Source: RGIG5952 sp045627605
Lineage (GTDB): Bacteria > Verrucomicrobiota > Kiritimatiellia > RFP12 > JAAYLN01
Assembly: GCA_045627605.1 (NCBI GenBank)
Contig: JAZQOA010000143.1
Span: 1 to 23,012, forward strand
Length of the DNA stretch: 23,012 bases
Direction of reading: 5' to 3'
Made by a program: the position numbers and the translations under genes. The notes under the pieces are model-generated. The model saw only the letters and a program-made list of their open reading frames with translations, was not told where the DNA came from and made no database searches. This document shows positions 14,080 to 21,899 of the stretch, piece after piece; positions within the stretch are counted from its first letter, which is position 1, and each line of letters begins with the position of its first letter.

Positions 14080-16365
14080 ATGGAGCGGGGCAAGTTGGTC
14101 TGGGTCGAGGCGGAGGACTTCGCCGAAAAGGGGGCGTGGCGGGTCGACACGCAGTTCACGCATCTCATGGGGTCGGCGTATCTTATTGCGCCCGGCGTTG
14201 GAAGGCCAATTGGCAAGGCCGTGACAGGTGTGGAGTTGCCGTCGGACGGCACATGGCGCGTCTGGGCGCGCACGAAGGACTGGGTTCCCGAATTCCATCC
14301 CGGGAGGTTCGCGGTTGAAATCGATGACGTGCGCCTGGGCGGCGTACTTGGGGCGTCGGGCCGCGAAGGTTGGCGCTGGGAGTTTGCCGGGGAACGGGAA
14401 CTGGGCGCGGGGCGCCACCAGTTGGCGCTTGAGGATCTCTCCGGCGCGTATGCGCGGTGCGACGCGCTTGTGCTTTCGGCGGAAGCGGACTTTGTCCCGC
14501 CGGACGATCCCGCCGCGCTGGCTTCGCTTCGCGCGGCAATGACAGGGGCGGGTTCCGCCGAGGTCGCGGACGGCGGCACATACGACGTCGTTGTCGTCGG
14601 GGCCGGTCCCGCCGGAATGGCGGCGGCCCACGCCGCGGCGCGAAGCGGAGCCAGGACGGCGCTGGTCCACGACCGCCCCGTGCTGGGCGGCAACGGTTCG
14701 ACTGAAGTCGGCATCCATACCAATGGTTCCGGCGATTTCCAGCCGAATTCCCGCGAAACGGGACTCGTGGAGGAGGTCAACCTTCTGAATCCGCCCGAAG
14801 CGGGCCGCTGGCTCACGCGCGGCTACGAAATCCAGGTCGCGGGTGAAAGAAACCTTTCCGTCTTCACGGATGAGCGCGTCGTCGGCGTTGGGAAATGCGG
14901 CGCTTTGCTCACGGACGTCGTGGCCCGCAACACGCGGAGCGGACGTTCCACCCGTTTCCGCGGGGGTGTTTTCATCGATTGCACGGGAGACGGCTGGGTC
15001 GCTTGCTACGCCGGTGCGCGGTTCATGTTCGGCAACGACGGCCAGGCGGCCTTCGGCGAGAAGGACGCGGCGGAGAAGCCCGACCGCCTGACGATGAGCG
15101 GGTGCCTTTGCTTCTTCAAACACGAGATGCGCGACCGCCCCGTTGCCTTCGAGACGCCCCTCTGGGCGCATAAGCTCCCGCCTGACTTTACGCGATCAGG
15201 CATCCATGGTCTTGCCATGCCGTGGTGGCTTGAGCATCCCGGCGACATCGACGACCTTGCCGACGCGGAGTTCGCCCGCGACGAGCTCATCCGCTGGAAT
15301 TTCGGCTACTGGGGATGGCTCAAGAACGACTGGGAGTGTCGTGCGACGGCGGCCTGCGCAGAACTTGTCTCCGTGCCCTTCGTCAACGGGCGGCGCGAAT
15401 CGCGGCGCATTGTTGGCGACTATGTCTTACGCGAAGACGACCTCGCTTCGGGCCGGGTCTTCGACGACGCGATTGGCCATGGCGGTTGGAGCATGGACCT
15501 CCACGACCCGCTCGGCATGACCCGGAACTACGGCGACGGCTGGAATTGCTTCCACGAAAACGTGCCGCTTTACACGATTCCCTTCCGTGCGCTCTGTAGC
15601 GCAGACGTCCCCAACTTGATGATGGCCGGCCGCTGCATGAGCGCATCGCGCCTCGCCTTTGGCTCGCTTCGCGTTGGCGGCACATGCGCGGTTGGCGGGC
15701 AGGCCGCCGGAACGGCGGCGGCAATGTGCGTGGCGAAAGGCGTGATGCCGCGTGAACTTGGCGCCGCGCACATCGTGGAATTGCAGCGGCGGCTTGTCCG
15801 CGACGACCAGTACATCCCCGGCGTGGTCTGCGACGACCCCGGCGACCTCGCCCGAACAGCCAGGGTCACGGCAAGCTCGGCGCAGTCCGAATTGGTATAC
15901 GAAATGGCGCACCGCCCGTGGGGCCTTGGCTTCGCGGAGCCCGTCCCCGGACCTGACGGCCGGCACTTCAGGGCGGCCGGGGCGAGTCCAGCGGCCGTTG
16001 TCGATGGCGTTGCCCGCGTTGCGGAGAACAAGGCGCACGCCTGGGTTTCGGATGAGGCAAGCGCGTTGCCGCAGTGGATTCGGCTCGACTGGGGGGACCT
16101 CGTCGTCCTCTCGCAGGTCCGTTTGGTCTTCGACACCAACCTGGCGCTTGGCGAAGTCCGGCGCTATCCCGTGGAACTCGTCAAGTCCTACGCGGTCGAA
16201 GTCCTTGCGGGCGGCGCGTGGCGGACGGTTGCCGAAGACGACGCCAACATTCTGCGCCACCGCGTCCACGACTTCGCGCCGGTTCGGGCTTCTGCGCTTC
16301 GCCTCACGGTCAGGGCGACATACGGCGCGCCCTCGGCGCGGGTCTTTGAAATCCGGGCCTATTAG
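14080..16365 (+). CDS. FAD-dependent oxidoreductase with N-terminal beta domain and C-terminal discoidin-like domain
   Basis: A 761-residue protein starting at ATG 14080, 11 nt after the murQ fusion and behind GGGGAAAG. Residues ~1-160 look like a beta-sandwich (VWVEAEDFAEKG...; GTWRVWARTKDW), a pattern seen in carbohydrate-binding-like domains. Residues ~165-560 are a FAD_oxidored (PF12831-like) domain: DVVVVGAGPAGMAAA (dinucleotide loop near 169-182), LGGNGSTEVG, FIDCTGDG, and the late LMMAGRCMSASR...GGTCAVGGQAAGTAAA segment. Residues ~600-761 resemble an F5/8 type C sandwich (WIRLDWGDLVVLSQVRLVFD). Homologous PVC proteins are often exported, but no signal peptide is seen here. Substrate unknown. 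The operon position suggests oxidation of a sugar or its derivative. Confidence 0.82.
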   Translation: MERGKLVWVEAEDFAEKGAWRVDTQFTHLMGSAYLIAPGVGRPIGKAVTGVELPSDGTWRVWARTKDWVPEFHPGRFAVEIDDVRLGGVLGASGREGWRWEFAGERELGAGRHQLALEDLSGAYARCDALVLSAEADFVPPDDPAALASLRAAMTGAGSAEVADGGTYDVVVVGAGPAGMAAAHAAARSGARTALVHDRPVLGGNGSTEVGIHTNGSGDFQPNSRETGLVEEVNLLNPPEAGRWLTRGYEIQVAGERNLSVFTDERVVGVGKCGALLTDVVARNTRSGRSTRFRGGVFIDCTGDGWVACYAGARFMFGNDGQAAFGEKDAAEKPDRLTMSGCLCFFKHEMRDRPVAFETPLWAHKLPPDFTRSGIHGLAMPWWLEHPGDIDDLADAEFARDELIRWNFGYWGWLKNDWECRATAACAELVSVPFVNGRRESRRIVGDYVLREDDLASGRVFDDAIGHGGWSMDLHDPLGMTRNYGDGWNCFHENVPLYTIPFRALCSADVPNLMMAGRCMSASRLAFGSLRVGGTCAVGGQAAGTAAAMCVAKGVMPRELGAAHIVELQRRLVRDDQYIPGVVCDDPGDLARTARVTASSAQSELVYEMAHRPWGLGFAEPVPGPDGRHFRAAGASPAAVVDGVARVAENKAHAWVSDEASALPQWIRLDWGDLVVLSQVRLVFDTNLALGEVRRYPVELVKSYAVEVLAGGAWRTVAEDDANILRHRVHDFAPVRASALRLTVRATYGAPSARVFEIRAY

Positions 16366-16385
16366 CGTCGCAATGACGCCTGCCG

Positions 16386-16544
16386 GACGTCTGCTACGAG
16401 GAAAACGGCAAGTAAACCGGCGGCAAGAGCCATCACGAAGCTCGGCCGGGGCGTTCCCGTTGTGTCGATTTTCGCCGCGAGAGTTTGAAGGTCTTTCCGT
16501 TCCTTCGTAATCAAAGCCTCTCCGCCCAGCTTGACTTCGATTCG
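16386..16544 (-). pseudogene. Degenerate C-terminal remnant of a DUF4143/AAA_14-type ATPase
   Basis: Read on the minus strand, this stretch gives RIEVKLGGEALITK..., LQTLAAKID and PSFVMAL, the characteristic end of DUF4143-type ATPases (EIKLGGE, LAAKID, PAFLMVL). A stop codon precedes it in the same frame at about 16560-16562, and the usual final GDFAYRR segment is lost. It therefore looks like a broken gene end. A similar remnant is at 18074-18208, and an intact DUF4143 gene lies between them on the opposite strand. Much of the 16366-16706 gap is this remnant; the rest holds the repeats and promoter described separately. Confidence 0.65.
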
Positions 16545-16610
16545 GCGGCGAGCTGAAAATCACGGTGTCCATGGTCTGATCTATCATGGGGCCAGGTCCT
16601 CCATACACTA

Positions 16611-16662
16611 CCAAAGCGCAATATGCTGCGGATTTTTTCTTACCAAAGCGCAGTGTGCTGCG
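16611..16662. repeat. Two 20-bp near-identical direct repeats upstream of the DUF4143 ATPase gene
   Basis: CCAAAGCGCA-ATATGCTGCG (16611-16630) and CCAAAGCGCA-GTGTGCTGCG (16643-16662) differ at two positions and are offset by 32 bp. Both are preceded by TA. The second copy extends into a perfect palindrome. The first is followed by ATTTTTT. They look like paired binding sites for a regulator or recombinase. Confidence 0.7.
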
Positions 16663-16668
16663 CTTTGG
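16643..16668. promoter_or_regulatory. Perfect 11-bp palindrome abutting the -35, candidate operator
   Basis: CCAAAGCGCAG (16643-16653) and CTGCGCTTTGG (16658-16668) are exact reverse complements with a TGTG centre. The right arm ends immediately before TTGACA. This placement suits an operator controlling the ATPase promoter. No T-tract follows, and it is upstream of the promoter, so a terminator role for this gene is unlikely. Confidence 0.6.
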
Positions 16669-16697
16669 TTGACATCTGCATTGGAAAATGCTAAACT
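16669..16697 (+). promoter_or_regulatory. Strong sigma-70-type promoter for the DUF4143 ATPase gene
   Basis: A consensus TTGACA (16669-16674), a 17-bp spacer, and TAAACT (16692-16697) preceded by TGC. Only 9 nt lie between the -10 and the ATG at 16707, so the transcript would have almost no leader. No Shine-Dalgarno is present. Confidence 0.7.
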
Positions 16698-16706
16698 CTT
16701 TCCACT

Positions 16707-17912
16707 ATGGAAAACATTTCGCGAGTGTATGACAGCGTGATTGAAAACCATTTTTACAAGGAAGGTTATCGTCAGATGCTTTTTCTGTCGGGGGCCCGTC
16801 AGACGGGTAAAACGACTTGTGGTAAAAAAGCGGCTGCAGTTGTTTTCAATTGGGATAACTTAGATGACCGCGAGGTTATCTTGGGAGGGCCCAAACGCGT
16901 CATGGAGCATATTCCTCTTCGTTCAGGGGACGGGGAAAAGCCGATTGTCCTCTTTGATGAAATTCATAAATTCAAATACTGGAAGGATTTTCTTAAGGGA
17001 TTCTTTGATTCCTATGCGGAGCGCGTGGGCATTCTGGTGACAGGTTCGGCACGGTTGGACATTTTCAGCAAGGCCGGTGACAGCATGATGGGACGGTACT
17101 TTCAGTATCATGTTCATCCTCTCGGCGTTGGCGAACTTCTGAGCAGCAAGATACCCGAATCAGAAACACGGCCTCCGGTCCGAATTGACGACGAGTCTTG
17201 GCAAAAGCTGGTTCAGGTCGGCGGATTTCCAGAGCCTTATGCGCGTGGCACTGCGGCCTTTTCGAGAATCTGGCGTAAGTCGCGGCGACTCCAACTCCTT
17301 CAGGAAGACCTGCGTGACCTTTCAAAAATTCACGACATCGCGCAACTTGAAATGTTGGCGACTTTTCTTGAGCGTCGTGCCGGGAACGAGATCGTTTACA
17401 CTTCGCTGGCCCGGGAGATTCGCGTAAGCGAAAACACCGTTCGCGAATGGGTGTCGGTTCTAAATGGCCTTTACTTTGGTTTTTCTCTGACACCTTGGTC
17501 GCGTAATCTTGAAAATTCACTCAAGAAAACGCCGAAATGGTATCCGCGTGACTGGTCGGGAATCGAAGACCCCGGGAGGAGAAACGAAACCATTCTCGCC
17601 AATCATCTTTTGAAATCCGTTGACATCTGGAATGATCTTGGTTTCGGGGACTATTCCCTTCACTATTTTCGCGACAAGCAAAAGCGAGAAGTCGATTTTG
17701 TCGTTGTCAAGGACGACCAACCCTGGTTGCTCGTCGAGTGCAAGACTGGGGATAAAAATCTTTCTCCTTCGCTGGCGTATCTGCAAAAGGCCACTGGTGC
17801 ACCTTTGGCCCTGCAGGTGTCAATGGACGCGCCGTACCGAGATGAAGATTGTTTTTCCGCAGTGGAACCGGCTTGTGTTTCGGGCCGGACGTTTCTCTCG
17901 CAACTTCCATGA
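16707..17912 (+). CDS. AAA_14/DUF4143 ATPase with PD-(D/E)XK-like C-terminus
   Basis: A 401-residue protein of the AAA_14 + DUF4143 family, widespread in gut bacteria with no agreed role. Seen: Walker A GARQTGKTT (G29-T37), Walker B IVLFDEIHK (D84, E85), sensor-like VTGSARLD, the mid-region VGGFPEPY typical of this family, and a winged-helix-like segment (YTSLAREIRVSENTVREWVSVL). The C-terminus has a nuclease-like triad D330, E344 and K346 in REVDFVV...LVECKTG. The ATG at 16707 lies 9 nt from the -10 and has no Shine-Dalgarno. Codon use and base composition are less GC-rich than in genes before 16365. The flanks carry remnants of related genes on the opposite strand, suggesting a site of repeated gain and loss. 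Confidence 0.87.
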   Translation: MENISRVYDSVIENHFYKEGYRQMLFLSGARQTGKTTCGKKAAAVVFNWDNLDDREVILGGPKRVMEHIPLRSGDGEKPIVLFDEIHKFKYWKDFLKGFFDSYAERVGILVTGSARLDIFSKAGDSMMGRYFQYHVHPLGVGELLSSKIPESETRPPVRIDDESWQKLVQVGGFPEPYARGTAAFSRIWRKSRRLQLLQEDLRDLSKIHDIAQLEMLATFLERRAGNEIVYTSLAREIRVSENTVREWVSVLNGLYFGFSLTPWSRNLENSLKKTPKWYPRDWSGIEDPGRRNETILANHLLKSVDIWNDLGFGDYSLHYFRDKQKREVDFVVVKDDQPWLLVECKTGDKNLSPSLAYLQKATGAPLALQVSMDAPYRDEDCFSAVEPACVSGRTFLSQLP

Positions 17913-18073
17913 GGCCAATTGCATGGCCCTCGCGGATTCGATGCGAATTCTCCACGGCTGAAAATGCATGGGGGCCATGGAGAACGTAGAGAACATCGGG
18001 AAGCTACTCGCCCTGACTTGTCGGTTGTCGCTTGTCGAATGAAAAGGCATAGCAGGATTCCGTCGTTGCCTTG
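17913..18073. other. Gene-free stretch with a TTGTCG heptad repeat
   Basis: No supported gene. It contains TTGTCG at 18018, 18025 and 18032, exactly 7 nt apart, a second heptad array in the window. The rest shows no motif I recognise. Confidence 0.5.
18018..18038. repeat. Heptanucleotide tandem repeat (TTGTCGN), three units
   Basis: Units TTGTCGG, TTGTCGC and TTGTCGA at 18018, 18025 and 18032. On the complementary strand each unit contains CGACAA. The 7-nt period matches the array at 2119-2151, and both follow the stop of an ATPase/nuclease gene. Confidence 0.6.
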
Positions 18074-18208
18074 TTAGGCGAAATCCCCCTCGGCGCCAAG
18101 AACCATCATGAAGCTCGGCAGGAGCATTTTCGTCCTGTCGATCTTAGCGGCAAGAGTTTGGAGGGCTTTCCGTCCCTTCGCGATCAAAACCTCACCGCCA
18201 ATCTCCAT
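18074..18208 (-). pseudogene. Truncated C-terminus of a second DUF4143/AAA_14-type ATPase
   Basis: The minus-strand frame reads MEIGGEVLIAK, then LQTLAAKID, PSFMMVL and GDFA, followed by TAA. This is the terminal block of DUF4143-type ATPases, cut short after GDFA. Upstream of 18208 in this frame the sequence no longer resembles the family. It is clearly related to the remnant at 16386-16544 (shared LQTLAAKID and PSF-x-M-x-L). Not a functional gene. The remaining 18209-18360 holds only AT-rich sequence and the ribosome site of the next gene. Confidence 0.65.
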
Positions 18209-18360
18209 TGGTGAATTTGGCGCAATTTCATTTGTGAATTTGGCCGCAATCGGCGGGTTTTGCCACTGCCAAAAAATAACCGTAAGAAAGTGGGGAATTG
18301 ACACTATAAAACATTAGGGAGAAATTCTCGGAAGTTTTAATCCACAACCCAGAAGGAAAC

Positions 18361-18801
18361 ATGAACTCTAACGAACAAAAAGAGAACTCCGATTTTGAAA
18401 ATGACGGGGTTTTGCAGTTTCTGTCCATAGTGAAGGAATATTCTGGAAAGATTCCAGACAAAATTTATCCCCAGCCAATCAAGAGAAGTATTACACCTGA
18501 GTTGGCTGCGGTGCTTTCTTTTGGAATTGGGTTGTTTGACGATTTGGTGTTTGTTATTTTTACTAATTATTTTGGTGTTCTCTTAACTTTAGTTTTTTCA
18601 ATTGTCGGAATTTATCTTGGGTTGTATTCTGTTAAGTGGCTGGAGTTGAAGAAAAATAAGAAAGAATTAGTGTTTGCGACAGTTGGTGTTGTTCTTTCTC
18701 TTCTGAATATACTATACACCCTGTTTGTATTCATTCCTGATTGTAAAAATATAAGCGCATTGGAACGAGAAGCCGAAAGCTTAGAGTTCATAACGTTTTA
18801 G
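18361..18801 (+). CDS. Small hypothetical membrane protein, AT-rich
   Basis: A 146-residue protein beginning at ATG 18361 behind AGAAGGA (18351-18357). Residues ~1-45 are polar. Hydrophobic stretches follow at about 48-68, 70-92 and 102-125, giving three probable membrane helices, and the C-terminal tail is short and acidic. I recognise no family. Its DNA is visibly AT-rich compared with the first 16 kb, pointing to recent acquisition. No close partner gene; the next gene is ~90 nt downstream. Function unknown. Confidence 0.65.
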   Translation: MNSNEQKENSDFENDGVLQFLSIVKEYSGKIPDKIYPQPIKRSITPELAAVLSFGIGLFDDLVFVIFTNYFGVLLTLVFSIVGIYLGLYSVKWLELKKNKKELVFATVGVVLSLLNILYTLFVFIPDCKNISALEREAESLEFITF

Positions 18802-18894
18802 TTTAAACAGGCGTTTAGTAACTCTGCAAAGCGAACTCGGGTAATCTATCGGTCGAAGGGGCAAAATTCCGTCCCTCATGCCAGATAGGGGAGA

Positions 18895-19080
18895 ATGAAA
18901 AGAACTGCATTATTCGCCATCGCCGTGGCGACATTTGCCTTTACCTTTCACGGATGCGGACAGAACGCACGGGAAGAACCTAAACGCACGATTTCAACAA
19001 GAATCTTCAATTTCAATGGCGACGAGTATTCTGAGCTTACGAACGAAAATGGGGAAAATATTTTTATAAAAAGTCCGTAA
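18895..19080 (+). CDS. Tiny predicted lipoprotein
   Basis: A 61-residue product with N-terminus MKRTALFAIAVATFAFTFHGC, a lipoprotein signal with Cys at residue 21, leaving a mature part of about 41 residues. AGGGGAG lies very close to ATG 18895 (2-3 nt), which is tight but usable. The mature part is polar (REEPKRTIS..., NGDEYSELTNENGENIFIKSP) with no recognised family. It could be a small envelope lipoprotein or a degenerate gene end. Confidence 0.5.
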   Translation: MKRTALFAIAVATFAFTFHGCGQNAREEPKRTISTRIFNFNGDEYSELTNENGENIFIKSP

Positions 19081-19380
19081 GTTTTCGGGGAAAAACACTA
19101 TTTACACATGAGAGAGTTTCGATTCGTACGCGATTGCGTATTTTCGCTTCAAGCAAAACTTCGACAAAGTTGATCAACACAAAGCGGAATGCAGAGTCGC
19201 GCTACGTGGCAATCCATGCGGCGTGTCTTCATTCCAAGTTTTGTATTAAGAGTTTGGCGATGCCTTGCTTGAAAACATGGGTTTAAGGCACACAACTTTT
19301 TCTGCGCCGAAGTGATGTGCCTCGTCAAGATTGGCGCAGAACCGGCCCGATGGTTACATGGGCAAACAAGGAACAACCTG
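19081..19380. other. Gene-free region with a 9-bp inverted repeat
   Basis: No supported gene in these 300 bases. It contains TTCTGCGCC (19300-19308) and its exact reverse complement GGCGCAGAA (19333-19341) around a 24-nt loop, and TGCCTT/AAGGCA at 19261-19266 and 19285-19290. These lie 40-120 nt before the ATG at 19381 and could be leader structures of the following cluster. No clear promoter was found. Confidence 0.4.
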
Positions 19381-20544
19381 ATGAAAACCATGAATAGCAT
19401 CTGCACTTCATTGGCAGGTCTTTTAATTCTTATCGCCACGGGGTGCGCGACCAATCCCCTGACTTTACCGCAAAAAGGGCGTGACAACGGGGAACCATAC
19501 AGATTTGCAAAGGAAGACTACGCCAAGCTCAAACCCATGTTCAAGCAAACGAAGCAATCAATTGCCGTGCAAGTGGTCACGAAGGCCTTGTCAGATTCAG
19601 GATTGGCAGATGAAGCTCAGAGAAAGATTATCGAAAATAATTTCCTCAGCGATTTGCAGTCTTCGTTGAACGATGTGTCCTATTTGCGGACCGTGTCGGC
19701 TAATGATGATCTTGTTGAATTTATCAACAGCGGTTACGATCAGACGACAAGCCAGAAGATGGATATTCCTGACTATATCCTTCTGGCCAAAGTCGTCTAC
19801 GTAAACGTCGCAAAAGACAAGCTTGTTCAGAACATTCTCGTGGGATCGGCAATCGGACTGGGAGGGGTGGCAACGGGATTGGCTACCCTGGGGGAAAGTG
19901 GATCGTCCAAGACGGGGGCAATCGTCGCAGGAACCGGCGCCGTTGGCGCAGGTGTCGCTGCAGCTGCTGTAGTGCCGGTCACTGTCGATGTCAAGGTGTA
20001 TTTCGAATTGTTCAACCGCGCGCAGAATCGCACGGAGAAAAACAGGACGCTTAACCGAAAGAAAGCCGGCGTTTCGTCTGATGCTGCCGACGCTGCCATT
20101 GTCGAACTTCTGGAGGACTGCGCGGAAGAGTATCTGAATCTTTCCATAGCCTCTCTGAGTCCACTTGGCATGGTGGTGAAAACCGTAGGCGACGGCAGGT
20201 TCGCGTATGTTTCGCTCGGTGAAGACACGGGACTGCGCCCCAAAGACAATGTACAGTTTCTTCAGCGTGGAGAAAGCGTAACGCTTGACAGCCTTATGGA
20301 GGATGAAGGTACCGATGCCGATGCCAGTGCAGCTTCCGAAAACGGGGCGGATGACGACGAGTCCATACCTCTTGATGCCGTTGCTTATGGTACGGTCATC
20401 GACAACATCCCGCCGGAAAAAGGACGCGCATGGGTGAAAATCAAGGATTGCGAGAAGGTTTCAGTGAAGAAAGGGCAAGGTGTGCGGATACTTCCACAGC
20501 CCGTCAAGAGGAAAGACCGTCTTCTCAATCGTTTTGGATTGTAG
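19381..20544 (+). CDS. Lipoprotein with CsgG/LpoB-like core and long Gly/Ala-rich insertion
   Basis: The start is ATG 19381, with AAGGA at 19368-19372; a longer upstream frame would destroy the signal peptide. The 387-residue protein begins with a lipoprotein signal ending in IATGC (Cys at about residue 21). The core runs from a helix-rich segment (YAKLKPMFKQTKQSIAVQVV), through PDYILLAKVVYVNV, a Gly/Ala-rich hydrophobic insertion (about 140-185), VTVDVKVYFELFN, then a helix AAIVELLEDCAEEYLN. A C-terminal part (GMVVKTVGDGRFAYVSLGEDTGLRPKDNVQF) resembles the FlgT/CsgG-associated SH3-like barrel. An acidic loop lies near residues 305-335. The CsgG/LpoB likeness is a fold-pattern inference; envelope location is well supported. 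First of three related genes. Confidence 0.7.
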   Translation: MKTMNSICTSLAGLLILIATGCATNPLTLPQKGRDNGEPYRFAKEDYAKLKPMFKQTKQSIAVQVVTKALSDSGLADEAQRKIIENNFLSDLQSSLNDVSYLRTVSANDDLVEFINSGYDQTTSQKMDIPDYILLAKVVYVNVAKDKLVQNILVGSAIGLGGVATGLATLGESGSSKTGAIVAGTGAVGAGVAAAAVVPVTVDVKVYFELFNRAQNRTEKNRTLNRKKAGVSSDAADAAIVELLEDCAEEYLNLSIASLSPLGMVVKTVGDGRFAYVSLGEDTGLRPKDNVQFLQRGESVTLDSLMEDEGTDADASAASENGADDDESIPLDAVAYGTVIDNIPPEKGRAWVKIKDCEKVSVKKGQGVRILPQPVKRKDRLLNRFGL

Positions 20545-20592
20545 TTGAATAATCCCAACGTTTAACTAACAAAGACTCAACAAAGGAGCAAC

Positions 20593-21888
20593 ATGAACAG
20601 CAGAACAATAATAGCGGCCGCAACGGTGTTTTCGGCCATGATTGGTGCGGCCTTCGCACTGGACGCGACAGCCTCAGCAGGCGCACCTGAAGGCACTAAA
20701 AAAATCATGCTCAAAATTTCAACGGTCGAGACCGCTGGAACCCGCCACCAGAAGACTTGGAATCCGTCGGCAAAGCCAATGGAGATGTCGTCCAAGCCTT
20801 ATTCCGAGGCGCAAATTTTGCAGGCGACTCCTGAACAAGCTAAAAAAATGCGCGACGAAAATGATAGAGTTGACCTTGAGAACCGTCAGCGCAACGCCAA
20901 GATCGCCATTGAGAACTGGAAAGCTGCCGACGACCACATGAAAGGCCTACAGGCTCAACTTGAAGGCACTGCATACGGACGCCAGATTGTCCTTGCGCTC
21001 GACAAGTTCGCCGGTGCTGCTGGTCAGTACTTTGATCCTGACTGCATCGAGTTCTTCCACCGCATGGACATGGACGAAGGCTCCAAGGAGCAGTTCATGC
21101 AGGACATGACAGAACCGGATATGCTCGCCGCTCCTTATTTTATCAAGATGATTTTCGACGATCCACGCGAGGAATCGGGAATAGTCGAAATGAACGGCCA
21201 GCAAATCAAGATGTCCAAGGTGATGCAGACTATCACATACGAGGTGCAGGATCTTCAGGGAAAGATGATCTGCGCGGGCAATGTCAAGGCGGAGAGAAAA
21301 TCCCGCCAAAGCAACGCCATCCAGCGCGATGGAACAGATGGCAATGATCTTGTCGCCGTTCTGGAGGATGCTCTTGAGGAATCGGCGAAAAAGATCAACG
21401 ATCACTTCGTGGCAAAGGTCTCCTTTACGCTTACTGGCCCGAAAAAAGACGAGGAGTTTGATGAAAACGCTGGCACAATCATATTTGACGGTGATGGGCA
21501 TTCTTCCGGCGACGAGTTCTCCGTTGTAAAGGGCAAGCACACGGTTAATGTTGAAATGGAAGGTTACAAGCGCACGGGAAGTTCCTCGCTGGTCATCCGA
21601 AACTCGGGGAACTACAAGATCCCCATGGTTTCATCGATGTGCGACCTGACGGTCACCGTCAAGGGACCGGCCGGCGATGAGGAGTTCGACGCGGGCAACG
21701 CCACGATCACACTTGCAGGCGAAGAGGAGTTTTCCCCGTCAAGCGGCGAACCCGAAAAGGTTCCCCAGGGTAAGTACAAGCTTACTGTAACCATGGACGG
21801 TTACAAGGAATTCACAAAGGAAATCAATCTTGCGGGACCGAAACAGTCCGTTCCCGTTATGTTGAAGAAGGACGCAGTGGCTGAATAG
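20593..21888 (+). CDS. Exported protein with a CsgG/LpoB-like core and two PEGA-type repeats
   Basis: A 431-residue protein with a strong Shine-Dalgarno AAAGGAG (20582-20588) before ATG 20593. Residues 1-22 are a signal peptide (MNSRTIIAAATVFSAMIGAAFA). A charged helical segment (about 70-125) is followed by a region with YFIKMIFDDPRE, ITYEVQDLQGKMICAGNVK and VAVLEDALEESAKKI, which aligns in order with both neighbours. The C-terminal ~165 residues contain two PEGA-like beta repeats, each with GP...DEEFD, then KGKHTVNVEMEGYK or QGKYKLTVTMDGYK. PEGA domains occur in surface and envelope proteins. It begins 48 nt after the previous stop. No enzymatic motif. Role unknown. Confidence 0.75.
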   Translation: MNSRTIIAAATVFSAMIGAAFALDATASAGAPEGTKKIMLKISTVETAGTRHQKTWNPSAKPMEMSSKPYSEAQILQATPEQAKKMRDENDRVDLENRQRNAKIAIENWKAADDHMKGLQAQLEGTAYGRQIVLALDKFAGAAGQYFDPDCIEFFHRMDMDEGSKEQFMQDMTEPDMLAAPYFIKMIFDDPREESGIVEMNGQQIKMSKVMQTITYEVQDLQGKMICAGNVKAERKSRQSNAIQRDGTDGNDLVAVLEDALEESAKKINDHFVAKVSFTLTGPKKDEEFDENAGTIIFDGDGHSSGDEFSVVKGKHTVNVEMEGYKRTGSSSLVIRNSGNYKIPMVSSMCDLTVTVKGPAGDEEFDAGNATITLAGEEEFSPSSGEPEKVPQGKYKLTVTMDGYKEFTKEINLAGPKQSVPVMLKKDAVAE

Positions 21889-21899
21889 AATGCAGTTCT

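Noticed and set aside
15427..16614. A 395-codon minus-strand open frame across the end of the FAD gene.
   Set aside because: It is a shadow of the FAD oxidoreductase. The DUF4143 remnant in this area is in a different minus-strand frame.
18298..18310. TTGACA followed by TATAAA upstream of the AT-rich membrane gene as a promoter.
   Set aside because: The two boxes are almost adjacent (1 nt apart), so they cannot act as a -35/-10 pair; no alternative partner was convincing.
18802..18894. A possible tRNA or riboswitch before the tiny lipoprotein.
   Set aside because: No cloverleaf, no T-loop consensus and no riboswitch core could be recognised.
19312..19380. A 23-residue N-terminal extension of the CsgG-like lipoprotein.
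   Set aside because: It would place polar residues before the lipoprotein signal; ATG 19381 has AAGGA at good spacing.
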